Notes: generated from the letters alone by a model not told the origin. Shown: positions 11,816-22,642, counted from the first letter of the stretch. The stretch is DNA of 64,000 nucleotides from CAIWHR01 sp963726765 (GCA_963726765.1 CAVSDH010000011.1:310001-374000), one strand, 5' to 3'. Numbers and translations: made by a program.

Positions 11816-12565
11816 ATGCCGACCGACGGCTTTCATCGACGCCCGGGGGGATTGTTCATACCTTCGATACAACTTGCGGTGCCAGTCAATCGCTTGCTCG
11901 CGGCTCTGCCGAAGCGCGGATTGCGCCGATTCATGGCTGGATGTGAGACGGTCGAACTCGCCTTTGCCGAGGTGCTTTGCACGCCGGGCGAACGCATCGG
12001 CCACGTCTATTTTCCGACCAGCAGTTTCGTCTCGCTGGTCATGCCGGCCGACGAATCGGCCTCGCTCGAAGTCGGTCTGATCGGCAATGAAGGAATGTTC
12101 GGGATTCCGCTGGCGCTTGGGGTCGACATCTCACCCTTGCGGGCGGTAGTGCAGGGCGCAGGACTGGCGCTGCGAATGGATGCGACGCGCTTCCGTCGCG
12201 AACTCCGCAGCAGCCCCACGCTGCATCGCGAGATTGATCGCTATGTCTTCGTCCATTTGACCCAGCTCGCGCAGACGGCGGCCTGTACGCGCTTCCACGT
12301 GGTCGAGGCGCGGCTTGCCCGCTGGCTGCTGATGACTCAGGATCGCGCGCACGCTGATGCGTTCCATGTTACGCAGGAGTTTCTGGCACTGATGCTCGGC
12401 GTCCGGAGGGTAGGCGTGACGAAGGCGGCCGGTGCCCTGCAGAAGCGCAGGCTGATCCGCTACGGCCGCGGCGACATCACGGTTCTCGACCGGCGCGGAC
12501 TCAAGGCCGCTTCCTGCGGGTGCTATCAGGCCGATCGGGAATCCTACGATCGGATCTTCGCCTAG
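11816..12565 (+). CDS. Crp/Fnr family transcriptional regulator 1
   Basis: A 249-residue protein with an N-terminal cyclic-nucleotide-binding-type beta barrel (residues about 25-150; GHVYFPTSSFVSLV and GNEGMFGIPLALG are typical of this subfamily) and a C-terminal winged helix with VTQEFLALMLGVRRVGVTKAAGAL as the recognition region. The N-terminal barrel lacks an obvious CxxC or other cysteine cluster for an Fe-S centre. The first 22 residues are weakly conserved-looking, so the true start may be further in. Paralogous to the convergent gene at 12825-13571. Palindromes upstream could be autoregulatory. Confidence 0.85.
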   Translation: MPTDGFHRRPGGLFIPSIQLAVPVNRLLAALPKRGLRRFMAGCETVELAFAEVLCTPGERIGHVYFPTSSFVSLVMPADESASLEVGLIGNEGMFGIPLALGVDISPLRAVVQGAGLALRMDATRFRRELRSSPTLHREIDRYVFVHLTQLAQTAACTRFHVVEARLARWLLMTQDRAHADAFHVTQEFLALMLGVRRVGVTKAAGALQKRRLIRYGRGDITVLDRRGLKAASCGCYQADRESYDRIFA

Positions 12566-12623
12566 CGACGCGACGGAGAATCTCGCAGCCGGGACGCTTA
12601 GGTTGCGACCGGCTCCGGGATTT

Positions 12624-12642
12624 GCGAACGCGAGGCGTTCGC
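12624..12642. terminator. Hairpin between convergent regulators
   Basis: GCGAACGC-GAG-GCGTTCGC forms a perfect 8-bp stem with a 3-base loop, between the two convergent Crp/Fnr genes. A T run is missing on either side, so an intrinsic terminator is plausible but not certain. Confidence 0.35.
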
Positions 12643-12824
12643 CATCCGCATCCCCGTCGCACGCTTGCTGGATCTCGGCTTGGGCGTGATTGTCATGACG
12701 AGGCGTGGGAAGGCGAGGCCGCAGCCTGGCGATGCCAGCGATGCCTCAGCCCGAACTCTAAGTTCCTGGTCGAAGAGAAATGGCTCGGGGGACTATCGCA
12801 CGCACGGGCATGTCGTGAGTCAGT

Positions 12825-13571
12825 CTAAGGACTGGTCCGCCCGTGGACGGCATCGACACGAGGAATATCCGAGAGCAGGCGATCGAATTCCGTCTTGACC
12901 ACCGCGTAGCACTCGCACACCGCCTTTTCCAGGGCGGGCCGATTAAGAACCTCGATGCGGCCGCGGCTGTAGCGGATAAGCCCGGCCCGCTGCAAATTCC
13001 CGGCGGCCTCGGTAACTCCTTCGCGGCGTACGCCGAGCATGTTCGCGATCAATTCCTGCGTCATGGTCAACGAATCCGAGGACAGCCGGTCGAGGCTCAA
13101 CAACAGCCAACGGCAGAGTTGCTGCTCGACCGAATGGTGCCGGTTGCATACGGCAGTCTGCGTCATCTGCGTGATCAGCGCTTGCGTGTAGCGCAGTAGC
13201 AGGTGAAGCACGGGCCCGGCGCGGTTGAATTCCTGCTTCAGCAATTGCGCCTTCAGGCGATAACCGAAGCCAGCGCTCTGAACGACGGCTCGGCTGGGCG
13301 TGGTTTCGCCGCCCATGAAGAGCGAAATGCCAAGTATTCCCTCGTTGCCGACTACCGCGATTTCGGCTGATGCTCCGTCCGCCAGAACGTAGAGTAGCGA
13401 CACAATGGAAGTCGTGGGGAAGTAGACGTGGTGCAGGAGTCCGCCCGACTCGTAAAGAGCCTCGCCGAGCGGCATCGCGACGAGCTCCAGATGGGGGGAC
13501 AGGCGATCGAACTCGGCAGCGGGAAAAGCGGCGAGAAGATGGTTTTGCGTCGGATTATGGGTTGTCGGCAT
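12825..13571 (-). CDS. Crp/Fnr family transcriptional regulator 2
   Basis: A 248-residue protein. I chose the ATG at 13569-13571 because GGTGGAGGT stands six bases upstream and the homology begins there; the frame is open to 13787 without meaning. The sensor barrel has HHVYFPTTSIVSLLYVL and GNEGILGISLFMGGE. The DNA-binding part has MTQELIANMLGVRREGVTEAAGNL. Strikingly similar in layout to the regulator at 11816-12565, so the two are paralogues facing each other. The C-terminal CECYAVVKTEFDRLL tail also parallels the other copy. Confidence 0.87.
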   Translation of the reverse strand: MPTTHNPTQNHLLAAFPAAEFDRLSPHLELVAMPLGEALYESGGLLHHVYFPTTSIVSLLYVLADGASAEIAVVGNEGILGISLFMGGETTPSRAVVQSAGFGYRLKAQLLKQEFNRAGPVLHLLLRYTQALITQMTQTAVCNRHHSVEQQLCRWLLLSLDRLSSDSLTMTQELIANMLGVRREGVTEAAGNLQRAGLIRYSRGRIEVLNRPALEKAVCECYAVVKTEFDRLLSDIPRVDAVHGRTSP

Positions 13572-14174
13572 AACGTACCTCCACCGATACGATCCAATCT
13601 CTGGGGCTGCGCGAAATGAGTGGACTTCGCTGCCTGGATGTTCCTGGAAAATTGTATCACTAAGAACGGCATCCCATTCGTTGTCCGCGCGCTGGCGCAC
13701 GCACCGGTCACGATGCGCTCCCCGCTTGCCCGCCGGAAGTGCTTTACAGCGATGCGGAGCAGATTGATTGGCCGAAGTGACGAGCATTCAGACTCCGGAC
13801 CTGACGGGACTTTCACCGTTCTTCGGGAAAGACTGACGACTGTCGATCGCGTCGAGCGCCCGAGCAATCGTCGGGATAGGGCGAACCGCGTCTCCGCTGC
13901 CGTGCGCCCATCCTCTTTCGGTACGCGGGACTTGGCGCGTGGGCCACCGAGAAATCCCGCTGGTCCGACGCGAATCTTCGCTTGGGTGCGAAGAGTCGGC
14001 ACTATGTGCGGGCCGCACATACGCGATCGAGAACTTCGCGTATCGTTTAAGCGAGTGCAGGTGTAGCAATTACCTCATCCACGGCCCAGATCCATTGGAT
14101 CTGACTCGATTGCTACGGAGTGGTTGTGATTGCGCCGGCCGTTTTTCACCCCGTTCACTTAGAAGGTCCTCGTC
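13572..14174. other. 600-base intergenic interval with a perfect palindrome
   Basis: Separates the divergently transcribed regulator 2 and the small membrane protein at 14175. Both strands have short open frames but none resembles a known protein. The only clear structure is the palindrome at 14003-14021. The left 400 bases may contain decayed coding DNA. Confidence 0.4.
14003..14021. promoter_or_regulatory. Perfect palindrome, copy 3 of the Crp/Fnr-region motif
   Basis: TATGTGCGGGCCGCACATA is a perfect 9+1+9 inverted repeat. Its arms are the exact consensus of the two imperfect copies at 11614 and 11706, with a 3-base rather than 4-base spacer. It lies 154 bases before the membrane-protein gene and 432 bases before regulator 2. 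Confidence 0.5.
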
Positions 14175-14528
14175 ATGAAACTTCCAGTCGAAACGAAACC
14201 GGCCCTTTGGGGCATCGCAGGTGGAGCGATCCTGGCGGCAATCGTAGGATTCTCGTGGGGCGGATGGATCACCGGCGGCAGGGCACAAGCGGAAGCGATG
14301 CAACGGGCCGACGCTGCTGTCGTCGTGGCTCTTGCACCGGTCTGCGTCGAAAGATTTCAGCGCGCTACGGACGTCTCGGCCAATCTGGCTGCGCTCACGA
14401 AGATCGATTCATGGTCGCGAGGCGACTTCATCGAGAAGGGTGGCTGGGCGATGATGCCCGGATCGAAGGCGACCGAGCCAGTGGCAGCGGTGGCCAAGGC
14501 CTGCGCTTCATTGCTCGTTCCCGCATAG
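14175..14528 (+). CDS. Small membrane-anchored hypothetical protein
   Basis: A 117-residue protein with AGAAGG at proper distance before ATG. A membrane segment spans about residues 11-33 (ALWGIAGGAILAAIVGFSWGG); the remaining C-terminal domain would face the periplasm and carries two cysteines (in APVCVERF and AKACASLL). I recognise this as a conserved hypothetical type in proteobacteria but cannot name a function. The perfect palindrome upstream suggests it belongs to the same stress regulon as the Crp/Fnr genes (inference). Confidence 0.7.
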   Translation: MKLPVETKPALWGIAGGAILAAIVGFSWGGWITGGRAQAEAMQRADAAVVVALAPVCVERFQRATDVSANLAALTKIDSWSRGDFIEKGGWAMMPGSKATEPVAAVAKACASLLVPA

Positions 14529-14831
14529 GCCTGCGAGGCCGCGATACGAACAGCGGGGCATCCTGCGGGAAGATAACTCAAAGGCACAAACGTGGCGAAG
14601 CGCCACTGATTCTTGGCAGCGGCAGGACCTGACACGGGCCATTCTGTCTAGGCGGACCCGGGCCCAGAGGTGACCTGCAGACACTAATGAGATCACGTGC
14701 TCCGACGGTCGCAAATTGCCGTAAAGCCTCCTTCGGGCGGCCGGCAGTTGCGACGTCGGGATAACGTGGTCGCCACGTGCGCACTTCTGGAACGCCACCA
14801 ACGTAGCGCCCGCCCGAGATCGACAACCGGA
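14529..14831. other. Intergenic interval with a short palindrome
   Basis: About 300 bases without a recognisable gene. ACGTGG-TCG-CCACGT at 14764-14778 is a perfect 6-bp inverted repeat with a 3-base spacer. Nothing else stands out. It follows the small membrane protein and precedes the hydrolase remnant on the other strand. Confidence 0.35.
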
Positions 14832-15008
14832 ATCACAATCCGGTGCCGCGCTTGTCGAACAGGATGAGCCGCGAAAACGAGGCAGGCCGCTCAAGGTAGC
14901 GCGCCTGCGTCGGCTCCACCCACGCGAACCCGACGTGCGAGATCCAGCCGGGATCTTAGGCGAGATCGAACGGGCCGTCGCCGACGACCGGTAGGCAATA
15001 GCGACGTC
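14832..15008 (-). pseudogene. Remnant of an alpha/beta hydrolase of the cyclase-associated type
   Basis: Reading minus strand: DVAIAY, then after a one-base slip VVGDGPFDL, an in-frame TAA, DPGWISHVGFAWVEP, TQARYLERPASFSRLILFDK and RGTGL followed by TGA. This is the N-terminal block of alpha/beta hydrolases that occur alone or fused to adenylate/guanylate cyclases (VPGFVSHVE..FDRRGTGLSD in intact relatives). The catalytic serine and histidine regions are absent, and a slip, an internal stop and a C-terminal loss occur within 180 bases. Unlike the +1 shifts elsewhere, this looks like true decay. Confidence 0.6.
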
Positions 15009-15020
15009 ACCGCCGCCCGT

Positions 15021-16052
15021 TTACCGGGTCGTCGGGGCCATTCCCCGATCCCGCGCGATCAGCCGCGCGCCCATCCGCGCGGCGATCGCGAGCGCGTTGC
15101 GCAGAGCCTGCGGATTGGCGGTGCCGCTTCCGGCGATGTCGTACGCCGTGCCGTGCGCGGGCGTCGTGATCGGGACCGGCAACCCGCCGTGCACGGTGAC
15201 GCCGCGCTCGAAGCCCATCAGCTTCATCGCGATCTGGCCCTGGTCGTGGTACATCGTCACCACGCCGTCGAACGCGCCGTTCTTCGCCCGGACGAAGATC
15301 GTGTCGGCCGGGTAGGGGCCGTCTGCGGCGTGGCCGCGCGCCGCAGCGAGCGCAATGCCCGGCGCGATCACGTCGATCTCCTCGCGACCGAAGTTGCCGT
15401 TGTCGCCGTTGTGCGGGTTGAGCCCGCAGACGCCGATGCGCGGCGCGGCGTTGCCGGCGCGGCGGAGCCCCGTGTCGAGAAGCGCGATCGCCTCGGCGAT
15501 GCGCTCCGGCGTAAGCATCGCGGCGACGTCCTTCAGAGGAACGTGCGAGGTCACGCGCGACGTCCACAAGTTCTCCAGCACGTTGAATTCGCCGCAGGGC
15601 CCGCGATGGCCGAGGACTTCGGCGAACCAGCGGAGCTCGTCCTCGTGCATCATGCCGCCGGCGCGCAGCGCCGCTTTGTTGAGCGGAGCGAAGCACACGG
15701 CATCGACCTCGCCGCGGCGCTCGAGATCGAGCGCCAGCGAGAGCGCGGAGAGCATGAAAGCGCCGTTCGCCGCCGCGGCCACACCGCGCGCGAACGCGGG
15801 CGCACGGGCGCCCTCCCAGTCGAGAGTGGCGACGGCGGCATCGGGCATCGCTCGCGCGGAAGAAGCGCGCGGCAGGTCGAGCTTCACGTCGACCACATTG
15901 GCGGCGTCGGCGAGGCTCGCATCGTGCGCGATCACGCGAATGCGCGCTGCCGGCAGCGCCTCCGGCGCGGCCAGAACCTTGGCGACCAATTCGTGGCCGA
16001 CGCCCGCCGGATCGCCGGCGAACAGCGCAATGGTCGGCATCGATCCGGTCAT
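15021..16052 (-). CDS. pdxA: PdxA-family 4-phospho-hydroxyacid dehydrogenase
   Basis: A 343-residue NAD-dependent dehydrogenase. Family features: IALFAGDPAGVGHELVAK at the N-terminus, CFAPLNKAAL, the metal-site region GLNPHNGDNGNFGREE, MYHDQGQIAMKLMGF, and the C-terminal TTPAHGTAYDIAG. PdxA acts on 4-phosphohydroxythreonine in vitamin B6 synthesis; PdxA2 relatives oxidise 4-phospho-threonate or -erythronate in acid-sugar catabolism. The start ATG (16050-16052) overlaps the tctC stop as ATGA, showing coupling to a catabolic group, so the catabolic version is more likely. The DUF1537 kinase that usually partners PdxA2 is not in the window. Confidence 0.82.
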   Translation of the reverse strand: MTGSMPTIALFAGDPAGVGHELVAKVLAAPEALPAARIRVIAHDASLADAANVVDVKLDLPRASSARAMPDAAVATLDWEGARAPAFARGVAAAANGAFMLSALSLALDLERRGEVDAVCFAPLNKAALRAGGMMHEDELRWFAEVLGHRGPCGEFNVLENLWTSRVTSHVPLKDVAAMLTPERIAEAIALLDTGLRRAGNAAPRIGVCGLNPHNGDNGNFGREEIDVIAPGIALAAARGHAADGPYPADTIFVRAKNGAFDGVVTMYHDQGQIAMKLMGFERGVTVHGGLPVPITTPAHGTAYDIAGSGTANPQALRNALAIAARMGARLIARDRGMAPTTR

Positions 16053-17050
16053 TGCTCCAGCTTCACCGCCGATTCGCGAATCAGCTTGCCGTAACGCGCG
16101 TAGTCGGCGCGATTGAGATCCGCGAACTGCTCTGTCGTCAGCGTGCCGGGCTCGCCGGCGAGGTTCGCGATGCGCTTCTGCACGTCCGGCGAACCGAGCG
16201 CCTTCATGATTTCGGAATGCAGCCGCGCCACGATGTCCTTCGGCGTTCCGGCGGGGGCGAGGACGCCGTACCACGTCGTCATCTCGAGGCCCGGAAAGCC
16301 GGCCTCGGCGAGTGTCGGCACTTCCGGCAGCTCGGGGGAGCGTGAAGGCGTGGTCACGGCGAGCGCGCGCAGCTTGCCGCCCTTGATCTGGCCGATCGCC
16401 GACGACGTGGTGTCGAACATCAGCTGCGCCTGGCCCGAGATGAGGTCGATGTGCGCCTGGCTGCTGCCCTTGTAGGGGATGTGCGTCATCTGCACGCCGG
16501 CGAGCGTCTTGAAGGCTTCGCCCGCGAGATGCTGCGTGCTCCCGGCTCCCGACGACGCATAGTTGAACGTGCCGGGCTTCGCCTTCATCTGCGCGACCAG
16601 CTCTTTCACGTCCTTCGCCGTCACCGCGGGCCCGACGACCAGTACGTTCGGCACGACCATCACCAGCGCGACCGGCGCAAGATCCTTCTGCGCGTCGTAG
16701 TTGAGCTTCATGAGGTGCGGCGCAATCGCCTGGCCGGTGTTGGTCGCGACGAGCAGCGTGTACCCGTCGGGCGCCGCATGTGCCGTGAAGTCGGCGGCGA
16801 TGGTGTTCGATGCGCCGGGCTTGTTGTCGACGATGAACTGCCCTTTCATCGACTCGCCGAGCTTCTCGGCCAGCATCCGCGCGACGATGTCCGTACCGCC
16901 TCCGGGCGACGCGCCGACCTCGAGGCGCACCGGCTTCGACGGGTACGCTTGCGCCATGACAGGCGGGGACACCGTCACCGTCAGCGCCGCCACTGCACAC
17001 CAGGCGGCGGCGAGCGCGAGACGCCCGCAGCCCCGTTTTCTCGCCGCCAT
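16049..17050 (-). CDS. Bug/TctC-family periplasmic substrate-binding protein
   Basis: A 333-residue secreted receptor. The signal peptide runs to about residue 34 (hydrophobic LALAAAWCAVAALTV, cleavage near VMAQA). The mature part has the Bug signature: YPSKPVRLEVGASPGGGTDI, VDNKPGASNTIAADF, and HIPYKGSSQAHIDLISGQ. It binds a carboxylate ligand for tripartite tricarboxylate import, but no TctA/TctB membrane genes lie here; orphan receptors of this type are numerous in betaproteobacteria. It lies 3 bases after the FAH gene stop and overlaps pdxA, so it probably recognises a substrate or intermediate of this sugar-acid pathway. Confidence 0.9.
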   Translation of the reverse strand: MAARKRGCGRLALAAAWCAVAALTVTVSPPVMAQAYPSKPVRLEVGASPGGGTDIVARMLAEKLGESMKGQFIVDNKPGASNTIAADFTAHAAPDGYTLLVATNTGQAIAPHLMKLNYDAQKDLAPVALVMVVPNVLVVGPAVTAKDVKELVAQMKAKPGTFNYASSGAGSTQHLAGEAFKTLAGVQMTHIPYKGSSQAHIDLISGQAQLMFDTTSSAIGQIKGGKLRALAVTTPSRSPELPEVPTLAEAGFPGLEMTTWYGVLAPAGTPKDIVARLHSEIMKALGSPDVQKRIANLAGEPGTLTTEQFADLNRADYARYGKLIRESAVKLEQ

Positions 17051-17053
17051 GGC

Positions 17054-17911
17054 TCAGCGGCCCTTCTTGAACGCAACGACCTTCTGCTTCTGCTCGCCGA
17101 GGCCGTCGATCCCGAGCGTGATCACGTCGCCGACCTTGAGGAACTGCGGCGGCTTCATGCCGAGCCCGACCCCGGGCGGCGTGCCGGTCGTGATGACGTC
17201 GCCGGGAAGGAGCGTCATGTAGCAGGACACGTCGGACACGAGCTTCGCGACGCTGAAGATCATCGTGTTCGTGTTGCCGCGCTGCCGGCGCTCGCCGTTG
17301 ACGTCGAGCCACATCGCGAGCTTCTGCGGATCCTTGATCTCGTCGGTGGTGACAAGCCAGGGGCCGAGCGGGCCGAACGTGTCGCAGCCCTTGCCCTTGT
17401 TCCACTGCGTCGCGCTTTTCTTCATCTGGAACTCGCGCTCGGACACGTCGTTGACCGCGCAATAACCGGCGACGTATCTCAACGCGTCCTTCTCGTCGAC
17501 GTAGCGCGCGGTGCGGCCGATCACCACGCCGAGCTCGACCTCCCAGTCGAGCTGGGTCGAGCCCCGCGGCGCCATCACGTTGTCGTTGGGGCCGACGATG
17601 CAGGTCGTCGACTTGAAGAACACGACCGGATGCTCGGGGATCGGATTGCCCGATTCCTTCGCGTGGTCGCTGAAGTTGAGCCCGATCGCGACGAATTTCG
17701 ACGGCATGGCGACGCAGGCGCCCAGGCGCGGGCGGCCCTTCACCAGCGGGAGCTTCTTCGGGTCGAGCTTCCGCAGCTTGGCGAGCTCCGCCGGCGCAAG
17801 GCTGGCGCTGTCGATGTCCTTGACCTTCTTCGACAGGTCGCGCAGCTTGCCGTCGGCGTCGATGAGACCGGGCTTTTCGCTGCCGGCGGGACCGTAACGT
17901 ACGAGTTTCAT
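17054..17911 (-). CDS. FAH-family 2,4-diketo-3-deoxy-aldonate hydrolase
   Basis: A 285-residue protein with an N-terminal lid domain and a C-terminal FAH core: AIGLNFSDHAKESG, PVVFFKSTTCIVGPND, the metal-binding LDWEVELGVVIG, VNDVSEREFQ and LLPGDVITTGTPPGVGLG. The close neighbourhood of an SDR resembling 2-keto-3-deoxy-L-fuconate dehydrogenase and an enolase-type dehydratase suggests it cleaves a 2,4-diketo-3-deoxy-sugar acid to pyruvate plus lactate or a glycolate-type product, as in non-phosphorylative L-rhamnose/L-fucose breakdown. The exact substrate is inference. The gene is 19 bases downstream of the SDR stop. Confidence 0.85.
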   Translation of the reverse strand: MKLVRYGPAGSEKPGLIDADGKLRDLSKKVKDIDSASLAPAELAKLRKLDPKKLPLVKGRPRLGACVAMPSKFVAIGLNFSDHAKESGNPIPEHPVVFFKSTTCIVGPNDNVMAPRGSTQLDWEVELGVVIGRTARYVDEKDALRYVAGYCAVNDVSEREFQMKKSATQWNKGKGCDTFGPLGPWLVTTDEIKDPQKLAMWLDVNGERRQRGNTNTMIFSVAKLVSDVSCYMTLLPGDVITTGTPPGVGLGMKPPQFLKVGDVITLGIDGLGEQKQKVVAFKKGR

Positions 17912-17930
17912 GGCTTCTCCTGGTTGAATA

Positions 17931-18695
17931 TCAAATGGTCATGCCGCCGTCGACCGAGAACGTCTGTCCCGTCGCGAAGGCGGATTCGTCGGAGGCGAGG
18001 AAGACTACAATCGGCGCGATCTCCTCGGCCGTGGCAAGGCGGCCCATCGGTTGGCGCGCGATGAACATCCTGCGCGCCTCGACCGGGATCGTCGAAGGCA
18101 TTGATGCGCTCGCCGAGCGACGGCGTGTCGACGGTGCCCGGCGCGATCGCGTTGCAGCGGATGCCTCTCATGCACGAAGTCGGCGGCGACGGCCTTGGTG
18201 AGACCGACCACGGCAGCCTTGCTCGCGCCGTAGGCGAAGCGGTTGGGGATGCCCTTGATCGAGCCGGCGACCGAGGCCATGTTGATGATCGACGATCCCA
18301 GTTGCCGGTCTTCTGGTGCTTGTCGAGCATCTTCGGCAGCGCGGCCTGGATCGCGACGTACATCGCGCGCACGTTGAGGTTGAAGCTGAAATCCCAGTCC
18401 TTCGGTGAGCAGTCGAGGATCGTTCCGTGATGCACGAAGCCCGCGCAGTTGAACAGCACGTCGAGCGCGGCAATGCGTCGAATCGTCGCGCGAACGGCGG
18501 CGTCGTCGAGAACATCGAGCTTCCGGCGCGCGATGACGTTGGGAATCGCCTTGAACTTGTCGAGCAGCTTCGCGTTGACGTCGGTCGCGTGGACGATCGC
18601 GCCCTCGCGCGGCCATCTGCATCGACGCTCGCGAAACCGATTCCCTGGCCGGCCGCGGTGACCAGCGCCGTCTTGCCGGCGAGGCGTCCACTCAT
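17931..18695 (-). CDS. SDR oxidoreductase, 2-keto-3-deoxy-L-fuconate dehydrogenase-like, frame-interrupted
   Basis: Starts at ATG 18693-18695 with AGGAG upstream. Joined across frames: SGRLAGKTALVTAAGQGIGF (Rossmann TGxxxGxG-type loop), then EGAIVHATDVN, then LDVLFNCAGFVHHGTILDCS, FSFNLNVRAMY, then SIINMASVAGSIKGIPNRF, the catalytic YGASKAAVVGLTKAV, and the end SAFATGQTFSVDGGMTI. The catalytic Tyr-x-x-x-Lys and preceding Ser are present. Two +1 shifts near 18620, one -1-type shift near 18300 and +1 shifts near 18175 and 18090 break the frame. Sequence pattern and neighbours agree with oxidation of a 2-keto-3-deoxy sugar acid at C4. Confidence 0.82.
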
Positions 18696-18727
18696 TTTCG
18701 TCTCCTGGAAATTTGGTCCGCGCGTGG

Positions 18728-19987
<1,260 letters not shown>

Positions 19988-20198
19988 TTGCCGGGGGAGG
20001 TGCGGCCGGCGGGCGGGCCGCCAGGATTGGCGCGAGGCTGCCGATGGCGCAAGGCTGCGGACGATCGGATTTTACGATGCTCCGGGCCGGCGGGTAATGC
20101 CGTCCCGGAAATTCCGTCACAGATGGCCCGCCCGAGCGCGTCGATGGCATAGTATGCGTCACCGATTCCGCCCCCTCCGAGACGCCTTGGGATCCACG

Positions 20199-22608
20199 AT
20201 GCTCGAACCCGGGACACCTGCCACGGAAACGCCGGCGACCCGCATGCGGGACCCGCGCGCGCCCGGCGAGGATCCGCGCCAGTACCTGCGGGATTGCGAG
20301 GCGATGTTCTTCGACCTGCTGTGCGACTCGGTCCACGCGTCGGTGAACGGGACCAACGACCTCTTCGACACGATGGTCAACGTTCCCGCGCAGGAAGTCG
20401 CGGCTTTTCGCGCAGGGCGATCGCGGTGGGTCGACGGATTCGAAAAGGCGCTGCGGGAGGGCTACAACGCTCGTATCGCCGGGCGCGGACGCCATGAGCG
20501 CCGCCCGGACGTCGAGGGATCGCAGTCGGGCCTGCAGTTGATGGATCCGGCGGAGCAGGACACGCACCTGTCCCTCGTCGAATCCATACGACGCCTGCGC
20601 CGCGTGACGCGTCTCGAGGTTGCGGCGCTGGACCCGCGCATCGCGCTGGTGCTGGGCGAGCGCGGAAGGCCGGTCCTCGAGAACCCGTTCGGGCCGTCCT
20701 ACGTCATGGACGCCATCGGCGGCCCGGCGCGCGCGCTGTACGCCTCGCCATACACGTGGCGGGCGCTGATGGCGCGCGTCGTCGCCGACGTGACGCCGGT
20801 GCTCTATCGGATCTACGTGGCGCAGAACCGTTTTCTGGCGGACCGCGATGTGCTGCCCGACATCAAGGCGTGGCTCCGCAGCCGGAGCCCTTATCGGCCG
20901 TCGGCCGACCGCGAGATCGTGGCGACGTTCCGGCGATTGCAGTCGGTGGCCCGGACACGCGGCGGAATCGCGCGGCCGATCAAGGGGAGCGAACTCGAGC
21001 TTGCGCCGGAGGTGCGGCGCGGCGAATGGACCGGGCAGGCGGCTCCCGCGCCGTCCCCGCGGGCAGCCCCGCCCACGGTCGCGCCGCCAGCATCGCAGGA
21101 TGCCGGCGCAGCCGCGCCGTCGGTCCCCGACGCCGACATCCGCTCGGCGCTCGCCGCCCTCCTGGCGCGGACGTCGAATGCGAGCCCGCGGCCCTCGACG
21201 CCGGTACGCCCGAGCGACGATCCTGACGGACTGCCGGCGGTCGACGCCAACGTCGCGTCGCGAGCGGCGACGAGCGGCCGCGGAGGATTCCGTGGTGGAC
21301 CGGCTCGTGCAGTTCGCGCAGTCCGACGTCCGGTACGCGATCGTGAGCGAATTGGCATCGCGCGGCGGGCAGGCGCCCGAGCTCTCGGCAATCCCGCAGA
21401 ACCTGATCCCGCACTTTCGGGCGATGCTGGCGGCCGCGGCAGCCCCGCCCGAGGTCCTTGCCGCCACCGACCTCGTCGCCCACGTCGTCGACTACGTGTT
21501 TCGCGACCCCTTGCTTCCCGCCGAGTTGCATTCCGTATTCGAGCGTCTGCAGCTGCCGATCCTGAGAATCGCGCTCTTCGACGACGCGTTCTTCGGCGAG
21601 ATCGATCATCCGGCGCGCAGGCTCCTCAACAACCTTGCCGAGGCGGCGATCGGGGCGACCGAGGACGCGCCCTACCTCGCGCGTCTTCTGGCGGTCGCAG
21701 GCGACGTCGCGCAGAAGACGTGCACGGCACGGATTCTCGATCACGCCTCGACCGCGGAAATTGCCGCGATCCTGGGCGGCTTCGTCGCGGACGAGCGCCG
21801 GCGCACGACGCAGGCCATTGCTCCCGATGTGGCATCCGCCATCGCGGCGGAGCGGCGCGACCTCGCACGCTCGCAGGCGGTGCAGATGGTGCGCAGCCGC
21901 CTTGCAGGACTCGACCTGCCCCCGCGCATCCGCAAGTTCGCGGAAACGATCTGGGTCGACTACCTCGCGGCGATCATCCGGCACGGGGACCCCGACGGCA
22001 GCTTGGTTGCATCCGCACTGCACACGCTGGATGACCTGCTCTGGAGCGTTTCGGCGAAGGAGCGGCCCGAGGACAGGAAGCGGTTGCGCGAGCGGGTTCC
22101 TACGCTCCTCGGCGAATTGCGGCGAGGTGCCGCCGACGCGAATGCTCCCGCGGAGCGCATCGACGCGTTCATGAACGAGCTCCTTCAGTACCACGTCGAG
22201 GAAATGAAGGCGGAGCGGGCGCCGGCCGCGGCCGCCCGTCTCGCGGCGCCGGGACGAAAAGCCGTGCCCGACGACGATCTTGCCGGAACCGGAGATTTCG
22301 TCATGGAGCTGATCCTCGGCACCTGGGTCCGCTTCCATTCCGGCGGGAAGGCCACCCTGATGCGGCTGCGCTGGGCGAGCGTCATGCGCGAGCACTATGT
22401 GTTCGCCGGGCGGGGACCGGGCCGGGGCCGCGTGCTGACGCCAGAGGATCTCGTTCGCGAACTCGGCAACGGGGGCGCCGCGGTCGTCGTCGAGCCCATT
22501 CCGCTTGTCGAGCGCGCGATCGACGCGGCGTTCGACGCGATCGGCGGTGGAGCCGCGCGCACGGTTCGCCCTGCCGACGCCGGCGGGACGACGCCCCGAA
22601 CGGCCTGA
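20199..22608 (+). CDS. DUF1631 family protein, frame-interrupted
   Basis: About 800 residues. The N-terminal half (YLRDCEAMFFDLLCDSVHA..., then ALDPRIALVLGERGRPVLEN) is followed by a Pro/Ala-rich linker around 21040-21250 and an alpha-helical C-terminal half ending in GTWVRFHSGGKATLMRLRWA, which resembles a PilZ-like tail typical of DUF1631 proteins. Function is unknown; the family is common in beta- and gammaproteobacteria and sometimes linked to c-di-GMP. One +1 shift lies near 21270. The ATG at 20199 is used; an in-frame ATG at 20154 is possible and neither has a good ribosome site. It is divergent from the enolase gene. Confidence 0.8.
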
Positions 22609-22642
22609 CGTCGGCCGACAATGCCGCCGGCCAACGCGGCCG

